Shown: positions 21,818-33,900 of the stretch, in pieces
Layout: the number at the start of each line of letters is the position of its first letter
How positions within the stretch are numbered: position 1 is the stretch's first letter
Source of the DNA: Catenaria anguillulae PL171
Lineage: Eukaryota; Blastocladiomycota; Blastocladiomycetes; Blastocladiales; Catenariaceae
Direction of reading: 5' to 3'
Length of the DNA stretch: 64,000 nucleotides
Assembly (NCBI GenBank): GCA_002102555.1
Contig: MCFL01000001.1
Span: 620,001-684,000, forward strand
Translations under genes and position numbers: made by a program
The notes under the pieces: model-generated
Seen by the model: only the letters and a program-made list of their open reading frames with translations
Databases searched by the model: none
What the model was told of the DNA's origin: nothing

Positions 21818-22495
21818 GTTGCTGCTGGGAATGAATGTTGTGATGGAAGATGGAAATCTGGTGATGTGATGCACAACAGGGTGTGAGGAAGGTTCGCCCC
21901 GTCAGCGTAGATTGGACCGAGGCGATGGCTCGGCAATCGCATGGAGCGTTTCCATGGGTGACATTGTCAATGACATACATTGGGTGTTGCTATCGGCTTG
22001 CTGTATCAGTACGATGTATCTTTTTCCTTCCTGTCAAGTCTGGGTGATTCAACCAACGTAAGAGAAGGATCGGCGGGCCTATCGGATGAATGCGGGTGGG
22101 CTGCCGATCCGCTGCTCAACCTTCAATGGCCACAAAGTTTACCGTTGTCTTGCGTCGTTTACATGTTTTCCTTGTAGATAACCTCACGAAAATTCACCGT
22201 TTGCTTCGCCCAGGCCCTCTTGCAGAGTTGACGCACTGTATGTCATGTATCTCCTCGTCCGCCCGCCCACTCCTTGCCGCCCGCCGCCGTCTGCACCATG
22301 TGCCCATTCGACCCTTCTGGCGCCCCCGGCGCCCATTTTCCGACCATTCCGATCGAATCGGCAACCCAACCTCTTAACATCGCTGCCCGACCTCAACCAA
22401 GCCTCGTCCATCTCACTCATTGTGGACCCTAACTCACAGTCGACCTCCCTTTTGCGCCCGTCAAACTGCAGACCCATCCACACCAGCTGCCCACC
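21818..22495. promoter_or_regulatory. Bidirectional promoter region TIM10 / COX6A
   Basis: A 678-bp head-to-head spacer between two nuclear genes for mitochondrial proteins. The right part (about 22250-22490) is C-rich with no good ORF and is probably the COX6A leader. A shared control region is inferred from arrangement only. I did not recognise a defined regulatory motif. Confidence 0.5.
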
Positions 22496-23306
22496 ATGTT
22501 CGCTGCTCGCCTTGCTCCCGCCGCCCGCCGCTTCGCCACCGTTGCCGAGCCCAAGATCTCCGAGGCTGGCAAGAAGATGCTCCAGGCTGATGCCGTCCAC
22601 GCCCAAGCTTCCGAGAGTCCGTTTCCTCATTGTTCTCTGCGCACAGTGCCCACCAAGTGTTCATTTGCTGACTGGAGCCGCGTTGGACGTACCTGTCCAT
22701 GGCTTTCGTCTTTATCAGAGACGGCCAGCTTGTGGATCAAGCTCACCTGGTTTGTCGGTCTCCCGGCCCTTGCCCTCTCTACGGTCAACGCCTACCTCTT
22801 GTTCAAGGAGCACCAAGAGCACCTCGAGCACCGTGAACTCAAGTTTGAGGGTTACCCTTACATGCACATTCGCGCCAAGCGGTTCGTAGTGCTTCTTTTT
22901 TTTTCTTTCGTTCTTGAACCATTTCTCGGCCCGCACATGCTAACTTTGCACTTTTTGTCTTGTCTTTAGCTTGTTCGTATATTTTGCTTTCTTGTATCGA
23001 CATTTCCTTTGCGTGTTCGTGATTCTAACTCTTCGATTCGCCGGGCATTGCAATTCGCGTTACACCTTTCAGCTTGTACGTTCTTTACTTCATTCACTTT
23101 CATCGTCCCCAACCCAGTTTGCGAACTTAATCGTGTTGTCTCTTTGATAGCTGGGGCGAGGCACCAAGACTGCTTTCCACAACCGTGCGTTCTCATTCCC
23201 AATCCGGGCTCGTCTCTGGCACTCGCTCGCTCACATGCTCATGCTTGTTCTTTCTCGATTCTTCCGATCGTTTGTAGCCAAGGTCAACGCTGTTCCCGAG
23301 GAATAA
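22496..23306 (+). CDS. COX13: Cytochrome c oxidase subunit 6A (Cox13)
   Basis: Nuclear-encoded single-TM subunit of complex IV in the inner mitochondrial membrane. Exon 1 from 22496 gives a presequence MFAARLAPAARRFATVAEP. A second exon (from about 22711) gives ASLWIKLTWFVGLPALALST (TM helix) and VNAYLLFKEHQEHLEH, followed by GYPYMHIRAKR. After an intron comes a short exon near 23151-23183 with the conserved WGxGxxTxFHN motif. A last exon (about 23281-23306) gives KVNAVPEE and the stop. The WG motif reads in frame only if GAGGCACC is GAGGGCACC, so one G appears lost from a GGG run. Because the gene is essential for respiration this is probably an assembly error. A micro-exon between the TM exon and the WG exon is possible. 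Confidence 0.9.
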
Positions 23307-24362
23307 GTTGCACCCGCAGCAAGCCTCCTCCTTCGACTTCCCCACCCTTCGCCTTACCCCACGCCCATTTTCCCAAATGGCCACATCTCTATTGCTACCC
23401 GGAACTTGATTTCTCTCCCCGTGTCTGGTGGATCTTGTTTCTCTCCTATTTTTTCTCTCCCTTGTCCATTTTCTCGTTTCGTCAAATACACACTTGTGGC
23501 GCTGCCTAAACTGCTTTTTTTCCGCTTTTCCCTTTTGTCGTGTTCTTTTGTCGTCGTCGTCGTCGTCCGATTTCTACTTGTGTCTTGAATGGGAAAGGTC
23601 ACTTTCGAAGTTCCCGCGCTCCATGCGCCCTTTTCATTCTGCTGCCTTGATACGGTCTCGGATTTGGACGTCGCATCATGTTGACACTGGCTGGGTCCAT
23701 TGTAATGGGGAAAATTCTCATAGATGTGCTGTGGATTCCACAAGACAATCACTACATTTACCTAAGCAAGGATTTTTACAAGAATAAAGGAATGATGGCA
23801 GGAAATGGAACTGGGGGAACAAATGTAACAATTGACAGCTCGTGAAGAAATCGAACGAATGGATGAAATGGAACAGAACGAGCGAGGTGGGAACAGAGAC
23901 AAGACTCTACTCGTCCGTGAGGGTACGAACTGTTTCAAAACCCCAGATTATTGGCCGACAGGTATACATACCGCAGAGAATGTGCATTGTCAGAATGCAA
24001 AAGAGTAACGGATTGCAACTGACACGGCAAGACAATCGTGAGCTCACAGCAAGGCAAGGCATGACCTCACAGCAAAGAAAGGCATGACGTCACAGCGAGC
24101 GTTGGCCGGTCCATGCTGAGCATAGTAGTAGATCAGAATTCGCAGAGAAATCCATGGGATGATCGATGTCCCACCGAGGTTATGTAATCCCGCCACCATC
24201 ATGTGGCTCGCGGAAAGGCTTCGAACGGTTGGCAAAATGTGTCGGGAGTGAGCAACACAAACATGATGGCAAGCACATGAACTTGACGATGTACAACTGA
24301 GAAGTTTAAATAATTGAATAATCGGCTCTCTTGAATCGCCATATACTTGCCTCCAACCCGCA
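23307..24362. other. Convergent 3' region between COX6A and RFX
   Basis: About 1 kb with no supported gene. It should hold both 3' UTRs and terminators. It contains a GTC trinucleotide run (about 23550-23568) and a 23-bp tandem repeat with a TGACGTCA palindrome (listed separately). Small ORFs across it lack family signatures. Confidence 0.5.
24043..24096. repeat. 23-bp tandem repeat, 2.3 copies, with a CRE-type palindrome
   Basis: Unit 1 at 24043-24065 and unit 2 at 24066-24088 share the pattern CTCACAGCAA, a variable AG-rich core, then GGCATGAC. A third partial copy GTCACAGC ends at 24096. The junction of units 2 and 3 creates the 8-bp palindrome TGACGTCA at 24085-24092, the consensus for CREB/ATF-type bZIP factors. 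Confidence 0.8.
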
Positions 24363-27097
24363 TTAATCCTCCTGCATCTCATCGTCTTGAATCCCTCCTG
24401 GCGTGCTCTCGGCTCCACCACCCGACTCGCCGGCTGCCCGCGACCCGGTCTCACCGCTCGACAAGTCGCCCATGTCCACATCTGCCTGCTGTTGCTGCTG
24501 CTGCGCCTGACGACTTGAATCCACTTGCATTCCAGCGAACCCCGCCAACATGTCTCGCTGCGATTGCGGCGGGCTTTGGTGTAGCCGCGGCCCCGTCATT
24601 GGTGATAGTGACGTGCCCGACGATGACGGCGGCGCGGCCCCTGTACTTTGCGCCGTGGATGCGGATGTAAACCCTCCCTGAGGCGCTTGTGATCCGCCAG
24701 CGAGCGCGGCAAAAATGAGGTCGGTCGCAGCTTGCGATCCGGGCGAAGCGCTCCGTGTGATTGAACTGTTCGGGGCCGGCGGTTGTGCAGCCGTGGGCTG
24801 GTTGCAGCCAAGTCGCAGGCACGGCGCGTGACGGCGGGGCAGGAACCGACGACGGCGGTGGTGGATGATGGAGGTGGTGGGGCTGGCGGTGGTGCGGGTT
24901 GCTTTGCCTGGGTGGCGACGCAGATCTCTGTTGCTGCTGCTGGGTGTGTTGCGCGGACGGGGTTGCAGGCGGTGGGCCAGTGGTGGCGAGCGACTGGACG
25001 TTGGCAATGCGTTGCTCGACAACGAAAAAGATGTACTCGTCGATGAACAAGCGGAGAATGTGAAAGGACCCGAATGTGCTCATTGAGCGCAGCGTCAGAT
25101 CGCGCATCACGAGCGAGCCATAAAAGCTCCATTTGAGGATGAACTGGCGGGCTTGCTGAATGTAGCGAGCCGGTTCAAGTTTCTGAAATGACCGGTCGAT
25201 AAAGTAAACGATTGGTGAGACTACGTCACATCGTAACGATGTAAGTGATGATTGTGTGCGTACCTCGTCTAAAAACCGAGCAATCACACTATCAACCACA
25301 CAGTCCACTGCTCCAATTTTGTCGACCCTGTCAGCAAATTCTTGACCTCCATTTCCGCAATCTGCATAACGTCCACCTTGCGGCACTCGGTCACCCAGGC
25401 CGCCTGATCCTTGATGCCCTCGAAATCCAACTTTGACCACTCGATAAACATGGTGTGCATGTTCTCGGCGCTCTCGAGTACTTGTACCGCGGCCTGCGCC
25501 AGGAAATTCAAACTCGTGTGCCGCTTGAGCTGCTGCGCAAACACCTTGGCTACCTCAACCTTCCTGGCCACCAACATTGGGTAGTAACCCTCCATGGAGG
25601 CCAAGATCCACGACTCGAGCTGGCGCGCAAAGTGGCGCACGGCTTGCGTCACGGCATGGGGAGCTGGTGCAGCGGGTTGGGCAGAAGCACGTTCATGATG
25701 GTGTCGTAGAGGATCGAGTCGCAGCGCCAAATGAGTTCCGTGACTTCGGGTGAGTTGACGAGGCGGCGGGATTCGTCAGGCAGAGCTGTCCAGAACCCGC
25801 GAAGAAGGATTTCCACTTGTGGGAATTGGAGGAGTTGGAGTGTGTCAAGGACCGATTGACAATGCAACTTGTAGGCGTTGAGAAAGTGCGAGACGAGGTC
25901 GGGCGAGGCGCCGAGTGGGATGAACGAGTCGGTGATGGTCGGAAAGTCTGTCAGCGGGATGCTCGTTACATTGTTGGCATCGCCAAACATTGGGTTGAGC
26001 GTCAGGTTGCCAAGACTAGTCACAAGATCAAAATGAGAATCAGCGACCCTTGCGCGCGGAAAACAAAATGGTGACATGCATACCCAGACATGACGAGCGC
26101 AGCGAATGGATGCTGCACTTGGTTGAGTTGCGCGGCTGTGTATTGAGCGCCCTGGTAATGAAGCGAGATAGAGCGTGAGGATAACATCACAGAGCAGCGC
26201 CGAATTAATGGGGGCATACCTTGATTCGGATACCACAGTAATGATACTTTGACTGACCGCGCGTACCAAGCCGCCGGGTCTTGAGCTCGGGCCAAAGCAA
26301 GCGCACAATTTTGCCAAAGAAAGCAGCGTTCATGGGCACAACAGAGTTGAGCTCGCAAAACTTTTTGTACATTTCATAAAGGTCTTGACGAGGAATGTTG
26401 AAACCGTCGCATGGCTCATAGTTGTTGGCCAACCTGTCAACAAGCAAGCAGTGTAAGCCAGGTGCGAGACCGGGGCCGCTCGAACAAATTGCGCAAGCAA
26501 GCAAGTACGCTACCAGACAGTCCCCCATATGGTCCTCGCCTTGTCTCCGGCATTGCCCGGTGGTGCCTCTCGTGCACGCTGGGCAAGAATATCGATCGGG
26601 TCCACGTTTTCAAACGTCAATTGGCGAATTAATGCGGAATAATCGCGGACATCGGGAGCTTGCTCGGGCGCGCCGTCAATCATCATGTCATCGTCACCGC
26701 CTGTAGCAGTCCCATCAGCCGCAGCCCCGTCGGCCGAGCCAGCCGCGCCTGCGCCTGCGCCTGCCGATGCTTGATGTTGATCACTCTGCTCGGAAGCACT
26801 GGGCCCAGATGCGCCCGATGGGTCGGGGGGCGGCGGGTCGATCTGGTAGTGGAGGAGGTGATGAAGGTCGTCCATTTCTGCCTGACCTTGGGTGGCAGAA
26901 CGATGGCCGTCGGGACTGGTCGGGCTTGGAATGGCCGATGTTGGGTTGGAACGGCCGGCTGCTGCCGCGTCAGTGGGAGCTGCTCCAGGTGGTTGCGGGT
27001 TTGGCGGTGTTGTGGTGCCTGATGGAGCGTCGGCGGGGCCAGTGCCCAGCATCAGAGACAGAATGTCAAAGCCCGGGCTGGAAGAGTCGTCGGCCAT
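24363..27097 (-). CDS. RFX-family winged-helix transcription factor
   Basis: RFX factors bind X-box DNA. Yeast Crt1/Sak1 members act in DNA damage and cell cycle, animal members in ciliogenesis. The N-terminus (27097 to about 26512) is low complexity and acidic. The RFX DNA-binding domain spans an intron: TIWGTVW, then [27 protein letters not shown], and the diagnostic [18 protein letters not shown], ending near 26220. Central RFX regions follow ([39 protein letters not shown]). Then comes the dimerisation region ([33 protein letters not shown]). A Gln/Pro/Ser-rich tail ends at 24363. At least three frame breaks are needed (about 25655, 25310, 24760). It is divergent from a flagellar LRRC23-like gene. 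Presence of the full DBD plus dimerisation domain makes the family call secure; the target set is unknown. Confidence 0.92.
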
Positions 27098-27595
27098 GTT
27101 GCTTAATGAGATCAGTCAGAATTGCCGAAAATTTGTTGCTTCCAGTGCTCAAGACGACAATGCGACGAGTGGTACGTGCCAAGTGGCATTGGATCCATGG
27201 CAGTGGGGACGGATTGATTTGCCTGCAATGGCAGCCGGCCTTGGACGTCTTGTTGACATTGCCCGTTCAAGTTCAAGTTGTGGTCATGATCGGCGGGGGC
27301 ACCGAGTATGCTGTCTCTTTGGCGGGTCGTCAGGCTGCTAAGTTGGGTCTGCATTTTTATATTGTCTTGTGAGGATGTAGCAAGCGACGGTAACTATGTA
27401 TCTGTCTTGGGTCCTTGCCTACTGCGTTTGGGAGCGCTCTGCTCCCAGTTGGTGGCAGTGGGAACGATCATCGGCCCAGTCACCAGGGCTGCTGCCATCA
27501 TGATGTACACTGATCGATCCTCTATGTGCTATGAAGCAAATCCATGATATTAGTTCCAAAGTCCAAGCATTGAGCACTTCTCGCCAACCTACATC
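27098..27595. promoter_or_regulatory. Bidirectional promoter region RFX / LRRC23-like
   Basis: A 498-bp head-to-head spacer between the RFX factor and a flagellar LRR protein. It contains one perfect X-box right half-site GGTAAC at 27389-27394, but the left half is poor (4 of 6 positions), so RFX control is not shown. No gene is supported inside it. Confidence 0.45.
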
Positions 27596-28955
27596 ATGCT
27601 CTCTGATAAGGAAATCGTGTATGCCAACGTGTCCAAGGTGGACCGAACCGCCGATGGCAAGGGATTCGCGTTCATCAAACTAGATGCTGCGGGCAAGGGA
27701 ATGACCTCGTTGGACGCAATCTCAGATTACCCACACTTGCGCATCATTGTATGTTGTGTGTCATTGAAACGGAGCTATTTCCTGCCCTTGTTTGACTTTC
27801 CGACCCCCTCGTGTTCCTCACCACCAATAGGACGTGTCCAAGAACGGCCTAACAACACTTGGCAAGGGTCTTCTTGGCCCTACACATCTCATGACGTTGG
27901 TCGCCGCGGGTAACAAGTTAACATCGGTCGATAACACCGTTTTTGCCAAGCAAAAGTACCTGCTCTATTTGGACTTGTCCGAGAACGAAATCACGAAATG
28001 CGAAACGACAAACTGGGTGCATTTGGCACGCTTCTTTCTCAACAGTACATAGACTTTCAGTGCTTCTTTTGTCTGAAATTAGTTGCTGACGTTGAGCCAT
28101 TCTTCAGAGAATCAACTCGAGGAGCTCCGCGTTGATTCCGCCCCTGGACTGGTGCAGCTCGAGGCCGCACAAACAAGTTGACGTCGGTTGTGCTTGGGGA
28201 ACTTTCCAAGCTTCAAAAGCTCTACCTTGTATGTCGGCGTCCAACCGGACCTAGATTTTCATGACAAAGTACGAAACTCACCTATTGCTTTTCCACAGGC
28301 GCAAAACCAACTCACAAACTTGGCCTTTGTCAAAGGCAAGTTCGGGCTTGAGACGCTACACTTGCGCGAAAACTTGATTTCGAGTCTCAAGCCGTTTGCG
28401 GATAGCGGGTTGTCAAAGCTCACCTACTTGAATCTCCGGTGCATTCCACTTTCCTTCATTCATGTCTCTTGCTCGGTTGTTGTTAACGTCAGTTCATGTG
28501 CGATAGAAACAATAAAATCGACGAGTTTGACGAAATCGACCACCTCCGGCCTCTCAAAGCCCTCATCAAACTCAACTTGCAAGGTACAATCTCAAGTACA
28601 GGTTGCCTTCTCATTCAGAACTGGACCACTCACTCCATTTTGTATTTTTTGTTTTCATTTGCTAGAAAACCCTGTCTGCGAAAAGGAAAGCTACCGCCTC
28701 AACGTCGTGTACCGGCTCCCGAAACTGCAGGTCCTTGACAAGGAGCCCATCAATCCGGACGAGCGCGAGGAGGGCGAGCAGGTCCGAGTGCAAAACGAGC
28801 GCGCTCGCGAGCAGGAGCGGGCCCGCCAGGAAGCCGAGCGGGCGGCCGCTGCGGGCGTGAATGCAGCGATCGAGGAAGCGCCCGAGGAGGGAGATGCAGG
28901 TGCAAACGCTGGTGAGGCGGAGGGTGACGGCGGAGCAGGCGAGGGGAATGAGTGA
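27596..28955 (+). CDS. LRRC23-like leucine-rich repeat protein (radial spoke type)
   Basis: LRRC23 is an axonemal radial-spoke (RS3) component in animals and has relatives in flagellated eukaryotes. Exons: 27596-27748, 27831-28044, about 28109-28229, about 28300-28438, about 28508-28583, and 28666-28955. Repeats show LxxLxLxxNxL spacing: DVSKNGLTTLGKGLLG, LMTLVAAGNKLTSV, LLYLDLSENEITKCE, LQKLYL/AQNQLTNLAFV, LETLHLRENLISSL, LTYLNLR/NNKIDEFDEI. The LRR cap is ENPVCEKESYRLNVVYRLPKLQ followed by VLDKEPINPDEREE, closely matching the LRRC23 C-cap. A charged coiled-coil and an acidic tail end the protein. One frame break near 28168 is needed. It starts 498 bp from the divergent RFX gene. Calmodulin- or actin-related LRR proteins are less likely because of the specific LDKEPI cap. 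Confidence 0.8.
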
Positions 28956-29007
28956 GCGGGAGATGGGTGGTTTTGCTTTTATGTTATTGCGCGACTCGAC
29001 TTGAGGA

Positions 29008-30819
29008 TTACTTGCCAATGCAAAAGTCACTGAAAACAACATCCAACACCGCCTCGGTATCTACACGGCCGGTGATGCGGCCAATACTTGTCGCCGCTAA
29101 CCGCAGCTCTTCCGCAGCCAATACCACATCATGCTCATTGTCCAAGAACCGGCCCAGCGCTGCTTGACATGCCTCCAAATGCGCACGATGCCGAGCATTG
29201 GTCAAAACCGGGGCACCTGTACGGTCCATGGCCTCGCCGTACACCGATGCCAACAGCTGAGCAAGCACTTGGTTCAGTTCGAGCACTCCTTGTCCACTGG
29301 TGAGTGATACCACAGCAACATGCTGCGTCCACTTGCCCACCTTACTGCGCACAGCTTCGACAACGTCAAGGGAGACCGCATCCGCCTTGTTGAGCACCAC
29401 CAATGTCTGGTCCGTTATCCACGCTTGCGCACTTGCCGGCACCTGCTCTTCCAGCGCCCGTGTCAAATCCATAACGCACACCCTCAAATCCGTCTCGTTT
29501 TCGATCCGATCCCGTGCCCGGTGCATGCCCATCAATTCGATCGCATCCTGCGTGTCACTTGCAGGTCGGATGCCCGCAGTATCGCCCACGACCACAGGAT
29601 AGCCGGCAATGTCGACCGTGGTTTCGACGATATCACGGGTCGTGCCGGGGATGGGCGAGACAATGGCGACTGAGCGTTGCGCGAGGTGGTTGAGAAGTGA
29701 GGATTTGCCGGCGTTGGGGGCGCCAAAAAGCGTTGTGCGGATGCCTTGGCGGAGGATTTCGCCGCGGCGGTTGTCGGAGAGGAAGGTGGAAATGGAAGCG
29801 GAAAGGTCCGTGATTCGATTGCGGGCTACGGCAGACACACTGAGTGAGTGAGTGACTCCAATGACGGCGAATATGGTCAGCGGCACAGTATGGATGTATG
29901 GCGCACTGTTATCCCAAACACCGTCTTCAAATTGCTCGTCCTCGGCGAAGTCAATCAATGCCTCCATGTGACCCATGCTGGACACGATGGTCGTACGCCA
30001 ACGCTCGTACATTGAGGACAAAGCACCCTGGATACACAAAGAAGTCCCATCAGGTTGATTCAGGCGAGTCGGAGATGTGAATCGTTGGGCACACGCACGG
30101 ATGATTGGTTGATTGCAAGCTGACGCTGGACTTCAGTCTCGGCATTGACGAGATCCTTGAGTCCCTCGACCTCTGACAGGTCCAGCTTGCCATTTAGGAA
30201 CGCTCTGTAAGCAGAAAAGGAAAGGGAATCAAGAACGACACCGATATCGGATCACGCCCAAAAAGTGATCCATACCGATGCGCAAACTCGCCTCGATCGG
30301 CCATGCGAAACCCATTCAACGATCCCAGCGCAGACAGGATGGACTTGACAACTGCTGGTCCACCATGGGCATGCAGCTCGACCACGTCTTCGCCCGTGAA
30401 TGACTTTGGGCCAGGGAATCGGACAATGAGGGCATGATCCAGGACGTTGGATGGTTTTGCTGGAGAGTGCAGCTTGGCTCTGGCCATAGTCCGCGGTAAT
30501 GGCCGAGACGATAGGCTTGTCATTTTCGAGACCACCTAATCATTACGGAATCGCAAATGAGTTTCCATCGGCTCCCTACTCGAACACCGTCATCAGCCAG
30601 TCAGCTGGGAACCTTGTCTGCATCGGGACCCGAAATGCGGACCACTGCGACGCCAGCCCGCCCTGGAGCGGTCGCCGGAGCGTAAATGGTATCGCTTGAG
30701 GTCCGGGCATTGTGATAGGCTCGACATGGTGGCAACCGGCGGCTTGCAATCCCGGAAAAGCTGTTACGTGATAACTCGAGTCTCGCACGGCTGAGAATGG
30801 AGCACAGTCTGCGGTTCAT
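29008..30819 (-). CDS. MSS1: tRNA modification GTPase MnmE / Mss1 (mitochondrial)
   Basis: With MnmG/Mto1 this enzyme forms 5-carboxymethylaminomethyl-type modifications at U34 of mitochondrial tRNAs. From the ATG at 30819 there is a probable presequence, then [21 protein letters not shown] (N-terminal tetrahydrofolate-binding domain). Next are [20 protein letters not shown] and [10 protein letters not shown], and after an intron [20 protein letters not shown]. The G domain holds [11 protein letters not shown] (G1), IPGTTRDIV (G2), VGDTAGIR (G3) and NKAD (G4). It ends with the hallmark FCIGK, whose Cys is needed for modification. Introns lie after GEFAHR and near the [10 protein letters not shown] segment; the segment after VWDN may be an unspliced in-frame intron. 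Family length and all motifs fit. Confidence 0.94.
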
Positions 30820-30983
30820 GTGGGCGCGAGGAACAGGACCAAGGAGCAGGTCTAGCACTGGTTACACGGGCGTTTCATTGAGTTCTGCTGAGTTTTCACT
30901 CGATTACATACTTATAGAGGGTATGGATTCGAGACTAAGCAGCATGGTGGCTGCTAAACCGAGGTGACGCCACACACTGTTCT

Positions 30984-33900
30984 TCACAAATGGACAGGGT
31001 AATTCACCACCTTCTCTGATGCGCCGTCAACCGCAAACAACAACTGCGTGTTCAGCTCGCCAAAATCACCATTCCAGGCGTTGAATCTTGCATACCCTCC
31101 AACATGTAACTGTTTCTCAACTGTACCTGTATACCCCTGGGCGATCCATTTGGGTAACGTCAACTTCACAACTGAGGACGTCACGCTGGCGACCATTTCC
31201 TGCTCGGTCAACCCCGCGAATCGGCGCACCCACCCGGCCTCGAATCGCAAGTTCCGTGCACTTGCCAACTCGTCCGGATCGATTGAAAGCGCGTACGACA
31301 CATTGTACCGCTTGAACAGCTCGGCCGCATGAATCGCGCCTCGGTAAGCATTGGGTGGCGAAAGGCACCTACGCGTGACCCACTCTTTCGGGATGCACCG
31401 TGCGGGACTCAGTAAAATACCTACGGTACCATTGAGTCTGCGAACGAACAGCTCCTCCACATTCAAGTGCGATTCAGCTGCACCGGCGATTACCCACCTC
31501 TGAACGTTGGCGTAATCAACCGACTGCTTCAGGTTGAACAACGCTGAAATGACGCTGGCGGAGTGCGCGTGAAGAATTAAAGGAATTGCACCTGTTCTCA
31601 CATCATTCAGAACGGGACACTGGGTCCAGCGGCAAGGTGACCCGTCAACCACTTGCGCAACATGGCAATCTGGCCAGGATAGCTGCCGCTCAATCCGCCC
31701 TCGCTCTTCCCAACATCCTCAACAACCATATGCACGGCAGCCGCCTCGCTGACAACGTGCGGCAACGTGTGATTGGTCGCAAATAAGGTCGACACTGACA
31801 AGGACGGTGAACCCTTGACCTGGGTCACAGACAAAGCCAGCCCAATACCCTGGTTGGCAGCTGCTTGCTCCGGCAATCCACCAGCGAGCAACCCATCGCG
31901 GGCAATCACCAAATCGAAGGCACCATGACTCCTCTTCTCGACTCCGGCATTTGTTGACGGCTCTTGTGCAATCTCTTGAAGTCCAAGCGGGGTGCCTGCA
32001 AGGATGAGCGATGGGGTGACCGTTGCACCTTGCAAATCGTACTCTTGAGTGGCCACATCACCTTGGGAATTGCGTTTGGAGCATGCCTCGGTTCCAACAC
32101 ACACAAGCTGTCCACTTCTGACGCGAATCTCGGTCGGGCCCTTGACTGTCGTATCGCCAGTGACAATCTTGCCAATGTTCTTGAAGTAAAACTCGTCCTT
32201 TTTCGGATCTACTGTAATGGGCACGCGCGGCGGCACCGGCGTCAGTGGTTGTGGGACCAGCGGCGTTGCGTCCTTTGCCGATTTTTCAAACGCCACGGCA
32301 CCATCGACAATGACCACGTCGGGCAGCGAGCCGACCGTAAACGGATTCGCAGGCCAAATGACCACGTCTGCGTCCTTGCCAACGTCAATACTTCCAATGC
32401 GATAATCAAGACCTAGCAACCTGGCGGGCGTCAGCGTGAGCGCCTTGAGCACAGACTGCTCGGCGAGCCCGTACTGGATCGAGCGCGCAGAGTCATGGAC
32501 AAGGTATTGCGAGTGCGTGACTGGGTGATCCGACTTGAATGCAAATGGCACGCCCTCGCGCTCGAGGATTTGAGGGCTGAACACGGATGCTTGGTAGGCC
32601 TCCTTCTTGTACCAGCCAAGGTCGGCAAAGATGGCGGCGCCAATGGGCGTGCGGCCCTCGTTGGACCAGCGTTTCAGGGCGGACGTGACTTGGGCTATGT
32701 CAATGGCGTGATGGAAGGCAGAGATGGACACATTGAATTCGCGGGCAATGCGCATTTGCGTCTCAAGATCGTTAACCTGTTTTCGTCGTATGGAGAGTGA
32801 GTGTGGGAATGTGTCGAGCGGAACAAGATCAAGCATACCTCATAGCAATGCCAGTTCAACTTGACCTGCCCCCTCATTAACCCTACCACTTGCTCGAGCG
32901 CCAAATCGGTGGGGTACCGGCCCTTGGGATGCACCACACCCTTCAACTTGGGCTCCTTACCCTCGTGCTTCTTCTTCTTCTTTTTCTTGTCGGCCTCCGG
33001 GCCGGGCTTGTACAACCCAAGCGACTCGCTCACGCGGCACCACTCATCCTGCTTTTCCTTGAGCGCCTTTGCCTTTGCATAGTTTTCGCGCATCTTGAAT
33101 GCATTGCCCATGCGCGTGAACGGCAACCGGCCGAGCCCTTCGCCATACGACCGTTTTGGGTTTTCACCACATGCCTGCTTTGCCCACCGCCACATGGGCC
33201 CGCCGTTGGCGTACCGGTCATCTGGGTTGGTGCTAGACAGGTTGGCAAACACGAGCATGTCTTCTGCCGAGTTTGTGGGCTTTTGAGGCGTCTTGAACGC
33301 GAACGCTTCGCCACCTTGCAGGTTGGCCGACCCAGGCAGCACAAGGATCGTGGTGACACCACCAGAGAGAATCAGCGGCAGGGCCTTGTCATGCGGGTGG
33401 AAGGCGTCAATGGTGCGCATCATGGGCAGGTTGGGGTCACCGAATTCGTTTCCGTCGTCGGTGCCTTTGAGTGTTGGGTACGAATACTGTCGGTTGGCAG
33501 AGGAAAGGCGCGTTGATCAGTCCCAAGTGTAAGTATGACGCGATGGAAATGAAAGGAAGTGGAATGATAACCTACCACGCCAGCATGCGAGTGCATATCG
33601 ACAATTCCTGGCGTCACAATGCGTCCGCGGGCATCAATCTCCTTGACCTTACCCTCGGCTGGATGCCCCGGCGGCAACTCCAGTTTCGGGCCGACGCATG
33701 GATCAGTCCATTGACCAGCAACACGTCCGTGTTGGGTAACACATCCCCATGACCATTCCACACGGTCGCCCCACGGATCAGGACGGCCTGGCCATTGGAC
33801 GCATCGCGCTGATTGACACGCTCATTGGCGGGGGCAAAGTCAAACGTGTCGGCGGGTCGCGTGCGGCACACTGCGAGATGCCAAAATCGAGCTCGGCATC

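Noticed and set aside
27379-27394. Full X-box in the RFX/LRRC23 spacer
   Set aside because: Only the right half-site is perfect; no left half reaches 5 of 6 within the allowed spacing.
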